A stretch of 64,000 nt of DNA from Sternotherus odoratus (GCA_032164245.1 JAVMKO010000007.1:1922001-1986000), one strand, 5' to 3'; shown: positions 26,345 through 38,817, numbered from the stretch's first letter. Program-made: numbers and translations. Notes: a model not told the origin generated them from the sequence alone.

Positions 26345-26747
26345 TGTAGCAGATCGCCTTCTCTCCCCACGTCACAAACAGGCAGGAGACTCTTCTGTGG
26401 CTCCCAACAGTGCTCTTGATTCACAGTGCAGGCCCCACCACCGATATACAACTCTATACAGTTCAGCTTTGCCAGGCCTCTAGCCTCAGCTCTATTTCCC
26501 AGCTCTGTACCTCTCTGTACCTTTCTCTGTCTCTTTCTCTCACTCCTCCACACCACCGCCCTGGGCTTCCTGCCTGGCAGGCTTTTACCCCCTGAGGAGG
26601 CTGCCAGGTGCAGCTCATCAAGCCTGAGCCCTCTGCAGCCCAGGTGGCTAATTAGCCTTCTCTGCAGGGAGGTTTGCAGAGGCTTCTGCTCCCTCTTAAA
26701 GGGCCAGCAGGGCTGGCTCAGGCACTCCTGGCCAGCACCCTGCCACA
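26345..26747 (-). mobile_element. Solo LTR of the Gmr1-like family, 4-bp target duplication
   Basis: It matches the two LTRs of the element at 58247-60942 from end to end (TGTGGCAGGGTGCTGG start on the minus strand at 26747). It is flanked by gaag at 26341-26344 and 26748-26751. Where the other two LTRs carry (TCCG)n or (TG)n, this copy has a CT-rich stretch at about 26490-26552. No internal sequence remains, so it arose by LTR-LTR recombination. Confidence 0.85.
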
Positions 26748-26763
26748 GAAGCTAGTTACTAAA

Positions 26764-26890
26764 TAAAAGTCCCAGATTCAGCAAGGCACTTGAGCAATGT
26801 GCTTAACTTTAAGCATATGAGCAGCCCCACTGAAGTTAAAGGGCTTGAAGGTAGGCACATGCTTAAGTACGTTGCTGAACCAAGGCCTAA
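26764..26890. repeat. Palindromic MITE-like repeat
   Basis: The left half (agattcagcaaggcacttga, then gtgcttaactttaagcat) is mirrored by the right half (gcacatgcttaagtacgttg, then ctgaaccaaggcct). Same family as 7237-7360 but better preserved. Confidence 0.6.
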
Positions 26891-27124
26891 AAGTTTTCAC
26901 AGGTGCTAAACACCCACAACTTCACTTTGCGTCAGTGGAAACTAACTTTAGGCACATGGGTTGCTGGGTTTTCTAGATTTTGTCTAGAAAGTCTATTTAA
27001 AATGTCCCACACTTCTTTAACAACGTTTTTTATGCGTCTCCTTTCGGTATCTTCACCTACTACCCCATTAAGGAGAGAAAAAACAACATCACCATACCAC
27101 CAGGTTCAAATAATGCCTCTAAAC

Positions 27125-27440
27125 CAGCGGTTCTCAAACATGGGTCAGGATTCCAAAGTGGATCCTGACCCCATTTGAATGGGGTCCCCAGGCATGGAGT
27201 TAGACTTCTACCTGGGGTAGAAGCCAAATCCAGAGACCTTCAGCCCTGAGTGACGCGGCTCAGGTTACAGCCCCTCCTCCACCCCATCTGGGGAAACTGG
27301 ACTCTGGCTATGGCTCCCTTGCCCAGGGCAGCAGGACTTGGGCTCAGGCTTCGTTCCTGACTCCATGCGAAAGGGGTACTCATTTATTTATTTTTTTGGT
27401 CAGAAGGGGATTCCGGTGCAATGAAATTTGAGAGCTGCTG
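27125..27440. mobile_element. hAT (Charlie-like) MITE with 8-bp target duplication
   Basis: The left end cagcggttctcaaaca and the right end ttgagagctgctg are inverted repeats of the Charlie type. The flanks are ctctaaac (27117-27124) and ctctaaaa (27441-27448), 7 of 8 matching. At 316 bp it has no coding capacity. Confidence 0.8.
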
Positions 27441-27472
27441 CTCTAAAACGATGTAAGCAGCAAATAGTGCCC

Positions 27473-28162
27473 TGTGACAGAGCGACGACTCAGCCCTGCG
27501 GCGCCTCCTGCTGGTCGTTCAGGGAATCAGCTCTTCCGGCCTCCGAAGCGCCCCCTGCAGTCACCGGCCCAGCATCCCTCCTGGACCCCGATGACACCTT
27601 AGCTGGGGTGCTGCCCCTCTGGCAGTAAACCCCACTCTCCGTAGGTCTCCCCTCCCGGGGTAGCCCCACCCCCTATTCCCACCTTGCCTCAGTCTAGGCA
27701 ACAGCCAGTCATCACTTACCCCCGTTCACTGGGGGAGACTGCAGTATCATTGCCATTCATCACCAGCAAGGAGGCCTGCTGCCTCTACAGCTACCCATGG
27801 GCTGCCCCCTACAACCTCAGTACCCCTTGTTGGGGCTTCCCTTCTAGACCCTGCAGCCTGGGTGTGTCCAGGCCAGAGCTCCCCCAGCTCCTCTTGCCTC
27901 CCCCCAGCCCTGCTCCACTCCAAGTACCCAGTTACGCTCCCCAGCAGCCAGGCCTGTCTGCCTCCACAGCTAGAGGACACTGTATCTCTGAGACCTCTTC
28001 CTCTCAGCCTTTTTATAAGAGCCATCTAGTCTGTCTGGGGCATGGCCACCCAGCTGAGCCTGCTCTCCCAATCAGCCTGGGAGCTTGCTTGCTCCCAGCT
28101 ACAACCCCTTCCCGGGCTCTTTTAAGCCCTTCTGGCTGGGAGCGGGTGGTCACCCCGCTACA
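27473..28162 (-). mobile_element. Solo LTR, Gypsy-like, 5-bp target duplication
   Basis: A 690-bp segment runs TGTGACAG...CCGCTACA and is flanked by tgccc at 27468-27472 and 28163-28167. On the minus strand it opens TGTAGCGGGGTGACC and soon has a CTTAAAAGAGCCC block, an arrangement like that of the Gmr1-like LTRs in this window, so the minus orientation is likely. The interior is C/T-rich, and open frames inside it (for example on the plus strand from 27684) are composition artefacts. Confidence 0.8.
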
Positions 28163-28205
28163 TGCCCCTTTACTATTATCTCAACCAGAATGAGATACTA
28201 CTATT

Positions 28206-28326
28206 AGGGTGACCAGACAGAAAATGTGAAAAATCAGGATGGAGGTAGGGGGTAATAGGAGCTTATATGAGAAAAAGACACAAAAATCAGGACTGTCCCT
28301 GTAAAATCAGGACATCTGGTCACCCT
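28206..28326. mobile_element. Short MITE with agggtgaccaga ends
   Basis: A 121-bp element begins agggtgaccagacag and ends atctggtcaccct, with att on both sides. The inner sequence is a decayed hairpin (aaatcaggat ... atcaggac). It is a common sauropsid MITE; I do not assign a superfamily. Confidence 0.75.
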
Positions 28327-30025
28327 ATTCCCTAAACAGTGTAATGCCCCAGGAACACCACCCAGTCGCATCAGGGTACTGATCTCTTCCACTGCTTTAC
28401 CTGTCTGGCTGGTGACTGACTAGCAAGTTTCCCTAAGCGTAGTCTACTGAAGGATATGTAAAATGAGGAGTTAGCAATTTCAGGGGTGGGAGAAAGGGAG
28501 GGTTGAAGGAAGAAAGAAAGCACAGTCAATCACTCAGTTTAGGAGCCCAGCTGCTTAGACAACTGAATAACAAATCAATGGGTTAGTATTCAATCCAAGT
28601 TTAGAGCATACTGAAATCTATTAGAACACTGCCAATAGTGAATGTCTTTACTTACTTATTTGGTATTCTAGCTTAGAATTAATCAGCCCGGTAGTTATGC
28701 AGCAAAACTCAGGTGGGTAGATAGGACAGAAAACAAGAAAAAACAATCACCTTGATTTCCCTTGTGGTTAGCAGTCTGACAATACTCAACAACACATGCT
28801 GAAATTGAACAGTAAATGAAACAATGCAAGTCGGAGCTCTGTCTCTTGTTGGGGCAACAGCCTGGTGTGTATTGATTCTCTTCCCCTTGCCCTTTACAGC
28901 TCTCACACACACGGTACTCCTGGAGTTGTACCATCTGCTGGAGCACAATTCAGAGGTAGCTTTAAAATGATGATAGCTCTGGGAAATTATAATCATTGGG
29001 TCATAGAAAGCTGTGCTGCAGTGTATAAATAAGATAACAAAGTGCTGAGCAGTGCACGGTTGCATTATGAAATGTATTTTCTCCTTTTTGTGTCGAAAGC
29101 CTTTCTTGAAAGCTTGTGGAATGCAGCAGAATTGAATACCGGAAGGAAGGCGCTGCTGTCCCAGAAACAACAAACAAGGAGGGGTTTGGAGGAACAGAAG
29201 GTGGTAATATTATTGACTGTGGAATGATAAACGAGAAAGGAATTTAAACAGTTACAGCTCTTTCGTTTGGCTCAATGGGATAAAGTCAAAGGCTTAGTTT
29301 CACATTAGCCCAGAATAATGCATACTCTATAAATGATGCAAAGCAAGGCCATGTTCCCAAGATGTGATAATGCCATAAGATGCCCCTCTGCAGGCTTCAG
29401 GTCAAGGCAACAAGCTCCCGCATACTGATTTTCTTTCAAAAGCACTCAAATGTAGATAAGTCATTGGAGATGGAGACAAGCCACAGCTCAGGATGGCCAT
29501 CATATCCTCCAGTAGCCCTTGAATTGCTGTGGTAAGTATAGCATAGTTAGACATGTTTTCATTTAGTTGCAGATTTTTTACCATTGCTGTTGATCTTCAA
29601 ATAGCTTTGATTGCCTACCATAGAAAGTAGAAACACTACATATGAAAAAAATGATTTAAAAAAAAAAGATTGAGAGAAAAGATAGGCCTATGGCTAAGGT
29701 GCTAGGCTTGCAACAATGAGTTTGGGTTCCATTCCTAGCTGTGCCACTGGCTTCGTCTCTCGCCTTGGGCAAGTCACTTAAGACAGAATTTTCAAAACTG
29801 CTCAGTGAGGATCTAACTCTGCTCCCATTGAAGCACTGGAAGCAGAATAAGACCGCTGCTGAGAGCTTCGGAAAATTTCATCCTTCATTTCTCTGGCCAG
29901 GAGTTAGGTGCTTAGGCACTTCTGAAAATCCCGTAAGGCACTTCTTTGCATCTTAATTACAGATGCGCACAATTAGGGATGCAGAAAAGTCTTCAGATGG
30001 AGAGAGTGCAAAGAATGGTCCTGAA
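28327..30025. other. No gene seen; one MIR-like trace
   Basis: Bases 29677-29790 look like a MIR-type SINE (gggttccattcctagctgtg followed by 'gggcaagtcactta'). Other frames are short and without domains. Confidence 0.45.
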
Positions 30026-30027
30026 TC

Positions 30028-30146
30028 AGAGAGGTAGCCGTGTTAGTCTGGATCTGCAGAAACGACAAAGAGTCCTGTGGCACCTTAAAGACTAACAAAA
30101 GTATTGAAGCATAAGCTTTTGTGGGCTAATACCCACTAGTGCTTCC
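30028..30146 (-). mobile_element. Penelope-like element, 3'-end fragment
   Basis: It shares its sequence with the ends at 31312 onward and 39216 onward (agccgtgttagtctgg, then cttaaagactaac, then gcataagctttt and gtgggct). On the minus strand these are the terminal bases of a Penelope-like retroelement; here it is a short 5'-truncated copy. Confidence 0.75.
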
Positions 30147-30517
30147 AGATAATTAACCTAGTCTTTAGCTACGGCAGCTCTACAACACCCAAGGATCCCC
30201 ATAGAAGACAGGAGTTACCTTCCTGTGGTCTCCAAGTGAGGGAGATATGATATGGAGAAAGCCATGCTTAGCACATGATTTGGGAGTGCCTGTTAACCTC
30301 CCCTCCCCCCTCCACCAACCACCTTGCTAAGAGCCCATCAGTTTGGGTGTCTGGAAACAAACAACAACTCACCTCCTATAAATTTTATAAATGGAAGAGC
30401 GATGGGTCCTATGGACAGTACTGGCAGCCGAACACCTTGTGCAGGTGAACTGGATGAGCAGACGGATGCCAGACACAGCTTCATCCATCTGACCCTCTTG
30501 ATACAGCTACAGTTGTG

Positions 30518-30700
30518 TGAAGGGGGGAGGGATGGTTCCTGCTAATGGCCAGGGTTGTGAGCTCAATCTTTGAGGGGGCCATTTAGGGATATAGGGCAAA
30601 AATCAGTTGGAGGATTTAATTGGGGATTGGCCCTGCTTTGAGCAGGAGGTTGGACTAGATGATCTCCTGAGGTCTCTACCAACCCTGATATTCTATGAAT
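30518..30700 (+). mobile_element. Turtle tRNA/CR1-tail SINE, partly deleted head
   Basis: A B-box-like ggttgtgagctcaatcttt (expected form ggttcgantcc) is followed by gggggccatttaggga, the body and a CR1-like tail (ggttggactagatgatctcc ... tattctatgaa). The A-box region seen at 38489 is mostly missing. Confidence 0.75.
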
Positions 30701-31600
30701 TCCCTTCACCTTTATGATGGCATCTGGAAGTTACTCCTGGATCTACTTGAACAAGATGAAATGCATTAAGGGTGAACCACTCACTGCCTATGTATTGCAC
30801 ACACCTATATGAATCATCAAGGTTCAGACAGAGGAACAACCAAGGGTTTTGGTTTCATAATCTGGAACATGTTGACTGCATCTGCCTGCAAACGCTCCTT
30901 AACTGTACTCTTTGTCTGGCCTGAGGCTGCAGCTGCAACAAGTGCCTTCCAAGAGAATTCCACACAGGGAATTGCATCAGAATCAGTTCTGTAGTAATTG
31001 CCGTTTTATTGCAGTACTCTGCATAGAGCTCGGAGCATAGGCTATTTTATAATAGCATCAGCCTGCTAGCTGTTATTTCTGTATACCCATTATGCAAGTG
31101 CTATACTGTCTGAACATAGCTTGTTATTATTTCCTGTACTTGAAAACTCAAACTGTTCAATTAAAAGTGGTATGTGTAAGTCTTATAATGAATAGAAATA
31201 TAGGGGGTAGATGGGTATGACAAAAGCCTTAGTTGTATTGGATCAGGTGCCCTCTCTAAATTTATTTATTTTCATTGTGTGATCAACTAGTAATGGGTTC
31301 AAGAATAGCAGCCGTCTTAGTCTGTATCCGTAAAGAAAGTGAGGAATACTTGTAGCACCTTAGAGACTAACTAGTTTATTTCAGCATAAGCTTTCGTGGG
31401 CTATAGCTCACTTCATCGGATGCATAGAATGGAACAGAAGTAAGATGCATTTATACACACAGAAAGAAAGAAAAAAAAATTAAACATTAGCATACCAATT
31501 CTAAGAGGGCTGTTAAATGTAGATGGGCCATTATCAGCAGGAGAAAAAATACCTTTTGAAATGGATTTCTGTATCAAGTAAATTAACTCAGGAAATGCAA

Positions 31601-31912
31601 TCAATTATTGTAATGAGTGAACCATTCGGAAGTCCTATTTAGCCCCTGGTTAATTGTATCCAATTTGAAAATTAATTCCAGTTCCTCAGTTTCTCGTTGG
31701 AGTCTGTTTTGGAAGTTTTTCTGTTTCAAAATTGAAACCATCAAGTCTTTAATGGAATGGCCGGGAAGATTGAAGTGTTCTCCTACTGGTTTTTGAATGT
31801 TATGATTCCTGATGTCAGATTTGTGTCCATTTATTCTTTTGCGTAGAGACTGACCGGTTTGGCCAATGTACATAGCAGAGGGGCATTGTTGGCACATGAT
31901 GGCATATATCAC
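31601..31912 (-). pseudogene. GIY-YIG endonuclease domain of Penelope-like element
   Basis: The frame begins near VIYAIMCQQCPSAMYIGQTG, giving the paired (G)IY and YIG strands of the nuclease core about ten residues apart. The SLRKRINGHKSDIRNH segment with the catalytic-type arginine and histidine follows, then HFNLPGHS. The nuclease makes the target nick that primes reverse transcription. The domain itself is open, but it is separated from the RT by frame breaks upstream. The frame ends at 31601, which I take as the natural C-terminus. Confidence 0.85.
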
Positions 31913-32446
31913 ATTGGTCGATGTGCAGGTGAATGAGACTCTGATGGTATGGCTGATGTGATTAGGTCGTATGATGGTGTCAGTTGAATGGATATGAGGA
32001 CAGGGTTGGCATCAGGTTTTGTTACAAGGATAGGTACCTGGGTTAGTGTTTTTTTTGTGTGTGGTGTGCGGTTGCTGGTGAGTATTTGTTTCAGGTTGGA
32101 GGGCTGTCTATAAGTGAGGACTGGTCTGTCTCCCAAGATCTGTGAGAGTGAGGGATCATCTTTCAGGATAGGTTGTAGGTCTTTGATGATGCATTGGAGA
32201 GGCTTAAGTTGGGGGCTGAAGGTGACAGCTAATGGTGGTCTGTTTTTGTCTTTGTTGGGCCTGTCCTATAGTAGGTGGCTTCTGGGTACTCTTCTGGCTC
32301 TGTCAATCTGTTTTTTCACTTCCCCAGGTGGGTATTGTAGTTTTAAAAATGCTTGGTAGAGATCTTGAAGGTGTTTGTCTCTGTCTGAGGGACTGGAGCA
32401 AATGTGGTTGTATCTTAGAGCTTGGCTGTAGAGTGTAGACAATGGA
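31913..32446 (-). pseudogene. RT-endonuclease linker of Penelope-like element
   Basis: Two overlapping minus-strand frames (32541-32266 and 32136-31909) carry the segment between RT and nuclease: a KHLQDLYQAFLKLQYPP stretch, then KKQIDRARRVPR, and GDRPVLTYRQPSNLKQIL. The frame changes between them show at least one indel. No catalytic residue is expected here. Confidence 0.7.
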
Positions 32447-32971
32447 TCAAGTGGTGTGTTCTGGATGGAAGCTGGAGGCATGTAGGTAAGTGTAGCAGTC
32501 AGTAGGTTTCCGGTATAGGGTGATGTGTATGTGCCCATCATTTATTAGCACAGTTGTGTCTAGGAAATGGACCGCTTGTGTGGATTGGTCCAGGCTGAGG
32601 GTGATGGTGGGATGGAAATTGTTGAAATCATGGTGGAATTCCTCAAGGGCTTCTTTTCCATGGATCCAGATGATGAAGATGTCATCAATATACCGCAAGC
32701 AGAGTAGGGTCATTAGGGGACAAGAGTTAAGGAAGTGTTGCTCTAAGTCTGCCATAAAAATGTTGGCATACTGTGAGGCCATGCGGGTACCCATAGCAGT
32801 TCCGCTGACTTGAAGGTATATACTGTCTCCAAATGTGAAATAGTTGTGGGTGAGGACAAAGTCACAAAGTTCAGCCACCAGGTTTGCCGTGACAGTGTCA
32901 GGGATACTGTTCTTGATAGCTTGTAGTCCATCTTTGTGTGGAATGTTGGTGTAGAGGGCTTCTACATCCAT
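32447..32971 (-). pseudogene. Reverse transcriptase core and C-terminus of Penelope-like element
   Basis: Visible motifs in order are MDVEALYTNIPH (motif A with the first catalytic Asp), then GTAMGTRMASQYANIFM (motif B), then LRYIDDIFIIW (motif C, the Y-x-D-D box with both Asp), and FLDTTV with LYRKPTDCYTYLH (motifs D/E). The catalytic Asp residues are all present. The frame is open for 174 codons and then shifts. Confidence 0.9.
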
Positions 32972-33030
32972 AGTGGCCAGGATGGTGTTTTCTGGAAGAT
33001 CACCAATGGATTGTAGTTTCCTCAGGAAGC

Positions 33031-33362
33031 CAGCTCTCTAACTCCACATTCTACAGGCCATTATCTTCTGATCCCACTGAGAATTACCAAAAGAAACTAC
33101 ACCATCTGCTCAAGAAACTCCCTGAAAAAGTACAGGAACAGATCTATACAGACACATGCCTAGAACCCCGACCAGGGACATTCTATTTACTACACAAGAT
33201 CCACAAACCTGGAAATCCTGGACGCCACATCGTCTCATGCATTGGCACCCTAACAGCAGGATTGTCTGGCTATGTGGACTCTCCCCTCAGGCCCTACGCT
33301 ACCAGCGCTCCCGGCTATCTTCGAGACACCACTGATTTCCTGAGGAAACTACAATTCATCCG
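33031..33362 (+). pseudogene. Reverse transcriptase N-terminal part, inverted relative to the rest
   Basis: On the plus strand about 106 codons read through without a stop from about 33045, including PGTFYLLHKIHKPGNPGRHI and SGYVDSPLRPYATSAPGYL, the conserved fingers region upstream of motif A. It ends TDFLRKLQ. The minus-strand part also begins with the DNA for that FLRKLQ region, so a ~22-bp stretch (ttcctgaggaaactacaat) occurs at both ends of the inversion: about 33009-33030 on the minus strand and 33338-33360 on the plus strand. Confidence 0.85.
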
Positions 33363-34841
33363 CTGAAGAGGCAGCGAAGGGCAGAGAGGAGCAGCTCCAG
33401 CCTGAGGAGCCAACTGACAGCTCTAGAAGGGAACAGGCTCTCATACACGAATGGCTGCTGGAGTGATGGTTTCCTCTTCCCTGGGATGGGCATAGGGTGG
33501 GGGAATGATACCGCTCCACATGTGCCCACAGACAAGCAATGGCCTGTGCTGGGAGGCTTTGAATGTGCTCACCCACCTCTCTCCTGTGGGACAACAAAGG
33601 TCAGCATCCATAAAGGGCCAGTTCAAGGCACCAGAAGCTCCTCACCCCCTCCTCCTGCAACTCTCCAGAATCTGACAGGGTGGCCACATGCTGCACCTAC
33701 CCATAGGACTGACCCCACACTCGGTTTGTCTGTGCTCATGATTGTTCAGACTGGCACAGAGCTCTCATAGGCAACAATAAGGGACTTGTATTCTCCTTTC
33801 TCTCGGTCAGCCCAGGATCAGGATTAGGCCCTTATTTAGAGTGGGCTTGGTTCTATTCCATTTTCTCCCATTTTTTCATTGATTATGCACTACACCAATT
33901 TACACCAGCTGAGGATCTGGCCCATGGACGCCAATGGAGTCATTCCTGTTTTACACCTGGGCGGTGAAGAGGAGCATCAGTTCCACTGGGCCTGATCCTG
34001 CAGACCAACACAATACACGACCACCCCATTCCCATCTACAGGATTCCAGGGTGCACAAGTCATGCCATGAACTTAAGCCTGGGTACCCTACGGGAACCTG
34101 TTTCCATTTAGGAGCATTACAACATCACAGCCTTTTACGCTTGATCGTGCAGAGACATTTCAAGGCATTTTACGGTAATGTTAACATCAAAGTTTATCCA
34201 TACGAAGGAGTTGATTGAAATCTGTTATAAGCCAGTGAAAGTAAATATATTTAAGTTTAGATTGAAACAGGTGGAAAATGGAGAAGCCATAGCCATCAAG
34301 GGGCGTGGGTTTCTGCAAAGTAAATGATTAATGGTTAAAGGAATGACGGCTCGCATATTTCAGGAGGGAAGAATCAAGGCGGGCTATAGATGAACTTTGT
34401 CTGAGGTCTCTTGGGGCTTGATCCAAAGCCCACTGAAGGCAATGGAAAAACTCCCATTTATTTCAGTGGACTCTGACTCAGACTTTTGGTCCCTCCTTAA
34501 AAAGAGCTGTAAAGTCAGCACAAATACCTTGGCCAAGGTAACAAAAATGGGTATGTTACATTGGGCTCCGAAATCCATATAAAGGCGCCGAATTAAGTGA
34601 TCTCATTTTAAAAGCGGTGAGCACTTTCAGGTCAATGTGAACTGCTGGGTCCTCTGTACTTTTGAGAGAGTTGGGAAATTTATTTAGGAATCTAAATATG
34701 GACCTAAAATCTCAAATGAAGGTTTGAAAATAACTTAAACCTTGATTTGCTCCCAATGTTACTGGGTGAAGATCAAGGTGATCACCTGGTTGACCCTTTT
34801 CTCACTAGGCAGCTGGTTTGTTTTGGTCTCATCGTAGACAG
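33363..34841. other. No gene seen; two decayed palindromic repeats
   Basis: Bases 33885-33965 and 34399-34480 show phrases mirrored within each segment ('tttacaccagctgaggatctgg' style and 'ccaaagcccactgaaggcaatgg' style), typical of old hairpin MITEs. There is no exon-like frame. Confidence 0.4.
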
Positions 34842-35545
34842 TGTGATGGGGCAAGGCCAGATGGCTGTAGGAAAGTGCTCAGGAACAGATAGTTAGTACC
34901 AGGCTAAACAAAGCCCTGGTATGATTGGAACCAAATGGCAGTTGTTCCAGGGTAATCAAGACACCTGGGGCCAATTAAGAACCTTCTAGAAAGCAGTAGA
35001 AGTAGCTAGCCTGATTGGGACACCTGAAGCCAATCAGGGACTGGCTGAAACCAGTTAAAATACCTCCCAGTTAGTCAGGTGGGTGTGGGTGTCAGGAGTT
35101 GAGAGGGGGTTGTGCTGTTGGTGAGACTGAGTGGTAGACACCATATCATACGTGAGGAAGGAGGCCCTGAGGTAAGGGTGAAGTGGAGTGTGAAGAAGCA
35201 GGGACTGCTGTGGGGAAGTAGCCCAGGGAATTGAATTGCATTCTGTTGCTAAAAGGTCAGCCATCATAGCTGATACTATTAGGGTCCCTGGGCTGGAGCC
35301 CGGACTAGAGGGTTGGCCCGGGCTCCGCCCTTTCTGCCTCCCCTAATTAATCACTGCGATTGGGAGACAACAGAGACTGTGCCAGGAAGGATAGCTTCTC
35401 CTCGCTGGCTTATGATGAAAATGGCTCAATAGGCTGTAACCTTGTCTCTAGGGAGAGAAGGGCTACATGGAGGGTCACAGTGAGCCTCTGAGGCTAGTGA
35501 AATCCGCAAGGAAACGCAGGATCCACGGAGATAAGGACAGAGTTA
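34842..35545 (+). repeat. Probable LTR (solo), boundaries uncertain
   Basis: It begins tgtgatggggcaaggccag and has the compositional layout of a sauropsid LTR: repeated acacctgg/agccaat blocks at 34960-35040, then a TTAAAATACC TATA-like box at about 35056, then G-rich transcribed sequence. I could not find a clear CA end or target duplication, so the right end is a guess. Confidence 0.4.
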
Positions 35546-36680
35546 GTAACACAAAACATCATAGCCATCAGTTTGCACACCTACCAAAGGGCCTGATTCT
35601 GTTCTCTCATGCTGTCACTCCATCAAGGGTATAAGTAAGAGGAGATTCAGGACCAAGAGGTATAGGTCAGTATTTTTGTACCAGAAAAGGTATAAGGCAG
35701 GAATCTAGACAGGTTTACAGTTCCATTCCAATTTCCATGCCTTAACCCTGATGTATTTGTAGCACAGTCACAGATACGCATCCTCACTTTCCAGAACTAG
35801 TTCTAACAGGACCATATAATGTATGCAGGAGGCTTGGTTCTCACCAACTAGAAACAGAAAGGATGAATTGCTGTGGGAGAATCTATTTTTTTCTGTGAAT
35901 AATAATCATTTCAGCTTTGATAGTGAAAGGATACAAGTAAAAAAGCCAAGAATTGCTCCAGGGCTCCACACAGATGACTACTGTAACAAAGACATTTGCT
36001 GGAGATAATATTGCTTAAGCTCAGAATCATTATACAGTGCATCATTAATTCAAATCAATCCGCTTAATTCCCAAGTGTTACACAGAATTTCATGTGACAC
36101 CCCAGCTGAGGCTGGGACACAGCATCTCAGAAAATAAAAGTGACATATTAAAGCAAGTTCCATGTGTGTTTTAATCTGAAATGGCAAAAAGCAATATGCC
36201 AGATGATATGAGAGCAAGATGTTCCCATTTTACTCCATGACTTCCTTAACTATTTTAAGCACTGATCAGTGCTCAAAGCATCTCCGCCAATAGGTGGTGC
36301 TGCATCCTTAGGTTAAGTTGTTGTCTTATTTTGATAAGATGTGGTTGTATCTGATGGAGGCGGGGGTGGGGGGGTTAGGTAGGAAGTTACGTCCTGTCTG
36401 TAGTGCTGGAATTGTTACTTTCAGTGTCCCACTATATCCTTTTAATTGCTATAAAGCAGTATTACATGTAGCATGTTTTGCAAAATGAAAAGCACCAGGA
36501 CTGCCCAAAAGTTTGTATGGGTAAGATGAAGGTCATAGTTTATTATTCTTTATTTACATTACATATTATTTCCATTCTTTATTTGCATTTTAGAACTCCA
36601 GTTAGGACTCCATTGTGCAAAATACTGCACCGACCCATAGTAAGAGATAGGTCCTGAGCTGAATAGCTTACAGTGTAAGT
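35546..36680. other. No gene seen
   Basis: Only short frames. No recognisable repeat beyond a short G run near 36370. Confidence 0.45.
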
Positions 36681-36775
36681 CAGGGATGGGCAAACTACGG
36701 CCCATGGGCCACATCCAGCCCGTGAGCTAATTTTGTCCGCCCCGCCCCCCCAAGCCCCCCCATGGCCACACAGGA
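36681..36775. mobile_element. hAT-Charlie-type MITE fragment
   Basis: The terminal sequence cagggatgggcaaactacgg, followed by cccatgggccacatcc, is typical of Charlie-like hAT elements. The other end is missing. Confidence 0.6.
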
Positions 36776-36888
36776 AGTCAGTGGCAGAGGTGGGAATTGA
36801 ATGTGGATTACCCGTGTCCCAGTCTTCCGTTTCCATTGGCTTCAATGAATTTGCTTCCACATCCAATGTGAATGTGTGTGCATGAATT

Positions 36889-36892
<4 letters not shown>

Positions 36893-36986
<94 letters not shown>
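36893..36986. repeat. (GAAA)n microsatellite
   Basis: About 23 uninterrupted GAAA units; long frames through it (poly-KKER and the reverse poly-FLSF) are artefacts. Confidence 0.97.
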
Positions 36987-38478
36987 GTGCGGTAAGCCTC
37001 AACAGAATGGGCATTAGTCAATCATTGGTGCATGCCTCTTGGGCACTGAGAAGGACGAGGCTGAAAGCCACCCATCTTCAACCACCCAAGGTGTGCAGTA
37101 ATAACCTGGTAATGCACACAGCCGAAGTTGCTTACTGTTATCAAAATAGGTCTCATTCATTTTAATTCCTTTTATAAACAAAACTCTAATAATCAGTCCT
37201 GTAGTGATTTATGCCACACTGTGGAAAAAACAGTTCCTGGTAGAAAGGCAAGAGACAATAGAAGAGAAGAGGCCTTTTCGTTTCTGCACAGAATATTTTC
37301 CCCCTTAACCCTTTTTTCCCTTAAAGTTCCCTGGACTCTTCAGAAAGCTAATGAAGAGAGCCAGAAGCTGCTGCTGCAATACCAGCTCTATGCTTTGGAA
37401 GAAAAGGACAGCTTACAAATGTCCCTGTTTCTCCTTCAGTTTCTCACTTCATTTTGGGGATTTGTGTGAAACTTGTGAAACTTGTACACCACTGGGAACA
37501 GACCCATACTTATGGCATTATCCAACCAGTCAATCAGAATGTTGCGTTGAATGACTGGAGTATGCCTACATTGAATTTTGGAGTGAGCCGCCCAACCAGG
37601 ATTGGTAGACTTGGGCCAAAAATAGCTGTGTAGATAGTGCTTTGATGTTGTGGTTCAGGCTGACCTTGGGCTCTGAAGCCTAGGAAGGGAAGTTGGAAGA
37701 ATCTGAGTTCTGTCCCAGCTGTACCACGAAGGCATTAGGGAAGCATAATGACAACCGTCAGGTCTCAGGTGGCCACTGATCTGTTATAAGCAGGTGGCAC
37801 ACTGGCAACACTTCACCCTCTTAGCACTACAGCAGGGCTAGAATTTAGCACTGACTCAGACTGGAGAGGGCCATCTTCTAAAACACAAAAATAAGAATGA
37901 GTGATTTGTGACGGGCAACAAAAAACAGGCCACCTGAAGAGCATCACCATGAGCAAACATGACACTGAGAAACGTCTACCCTACAAATGTAGCGGCAGAT
38001 GGGCTACAATGGCAATTGTATGGATTCCTTTTTCATTAGCAATAGTATTTATAACTGTGAAAGCTATCTTTACACAGATTAAACAAAAACACTGAGAAGG
38101 GCCTACACTTATATGCAAACATGTACTACAAAAATATTTATAATAAACACCACACCGGACAACAAAGAACTTTGTACCAACACCTTCAAGCTGCAATGCA
38201 TGAAGTAATAAGGATGAAAGCTAAGCCAGAAACACTGAATGTAACTAATAGCCTGTTCCACATCCCATGGAAGTCACTGGGAGTCTTCCTGTTGATGTCA
38301 ATGTCTGGTGGGTCAGGCACTGATATCCTAACCATACCTCTCTTGTATATCTTATTTTGAAGAAAGCGAGGAATACTTGTAGCACCTTATTTTGAAGGAC
38401 ATCATTCATGTTATCCCCACAGTTACTTAGGTTCCACACATTTGGTGAATCCCTCCTCCTGTTGTTGTCCTCTTGTTG
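36987..38478. other. No gene seen; one MIR-like trace
   Basis: Bases 37675-37765 look like a decayed MIR-type SINE ('aatctgagttctgtcccagc'). Bases 38360-38392 repeat a short piece of the Penelope end (gaggaatacttgtagcacctta). Confidence 0.4.
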
Positions 38479-38670
38479 GGGAAGAGGGATAGCTTAGTGG
38501 TTTGAGCATGGGCTTGCTAACCCCAGGGTTATGACTTCAATCCTTTGGGGGGGGGCATTTAGGGATGTGGGACAAACACCTGTTGGATAATTCAAATAGG
38601 GATTGATCCTGCTTTGAGCAGGGGGTTGGACTACATGATCTCCTGAGGTCCCTTTCGATTCTATGAATGT
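38479..38670 (+). mobile_element. Turtle tRNA/CR1-tail SINE
   Basis: The tRNA-like head gggatagcttagtggtttga contains an A box; ggttatgacttcaatcct is the B box (expected ggttcgantcc). A G-rich linker and body follow, then the CR1-like tail ggggttggactacatgatct, ending tattc-like at cgattctatgaatg. The pol III promoter boxes are present but mutated, so it is probably silent. Confidence 0.85.
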
Positions 38671-38817
38671 AATTGATATCAGAAATAAAGAATTCTGAAA
38701 CAGAGGTTATTCAGGGAGCCATTTACACTAAAGGAAGGAATCCAACAGCATATTTTAAATTTTTCTGCATATATACTTTTTTGATCTTAGGTTAGGTCTA
38801 CACTGCAGTCAGAGGTG

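Larger units (their letters stand above)
31309..33030 (-). mobile_element. Penelope-like retroelement, main part
   Basis: The order on the minus strand is RT core and C-terminus, linker, GIY-YIG endonuclease, then a 3' UTR ending with the sequence shared with 30028-30146 and 39216-39427. That domain order is specific to Penelope-like elements with endonuclease. Several frameshifts break the reading frame. The RT N-terminal part is not missing: it follows at 33031-33362 but on the opposite strand. Confidence 0.9.
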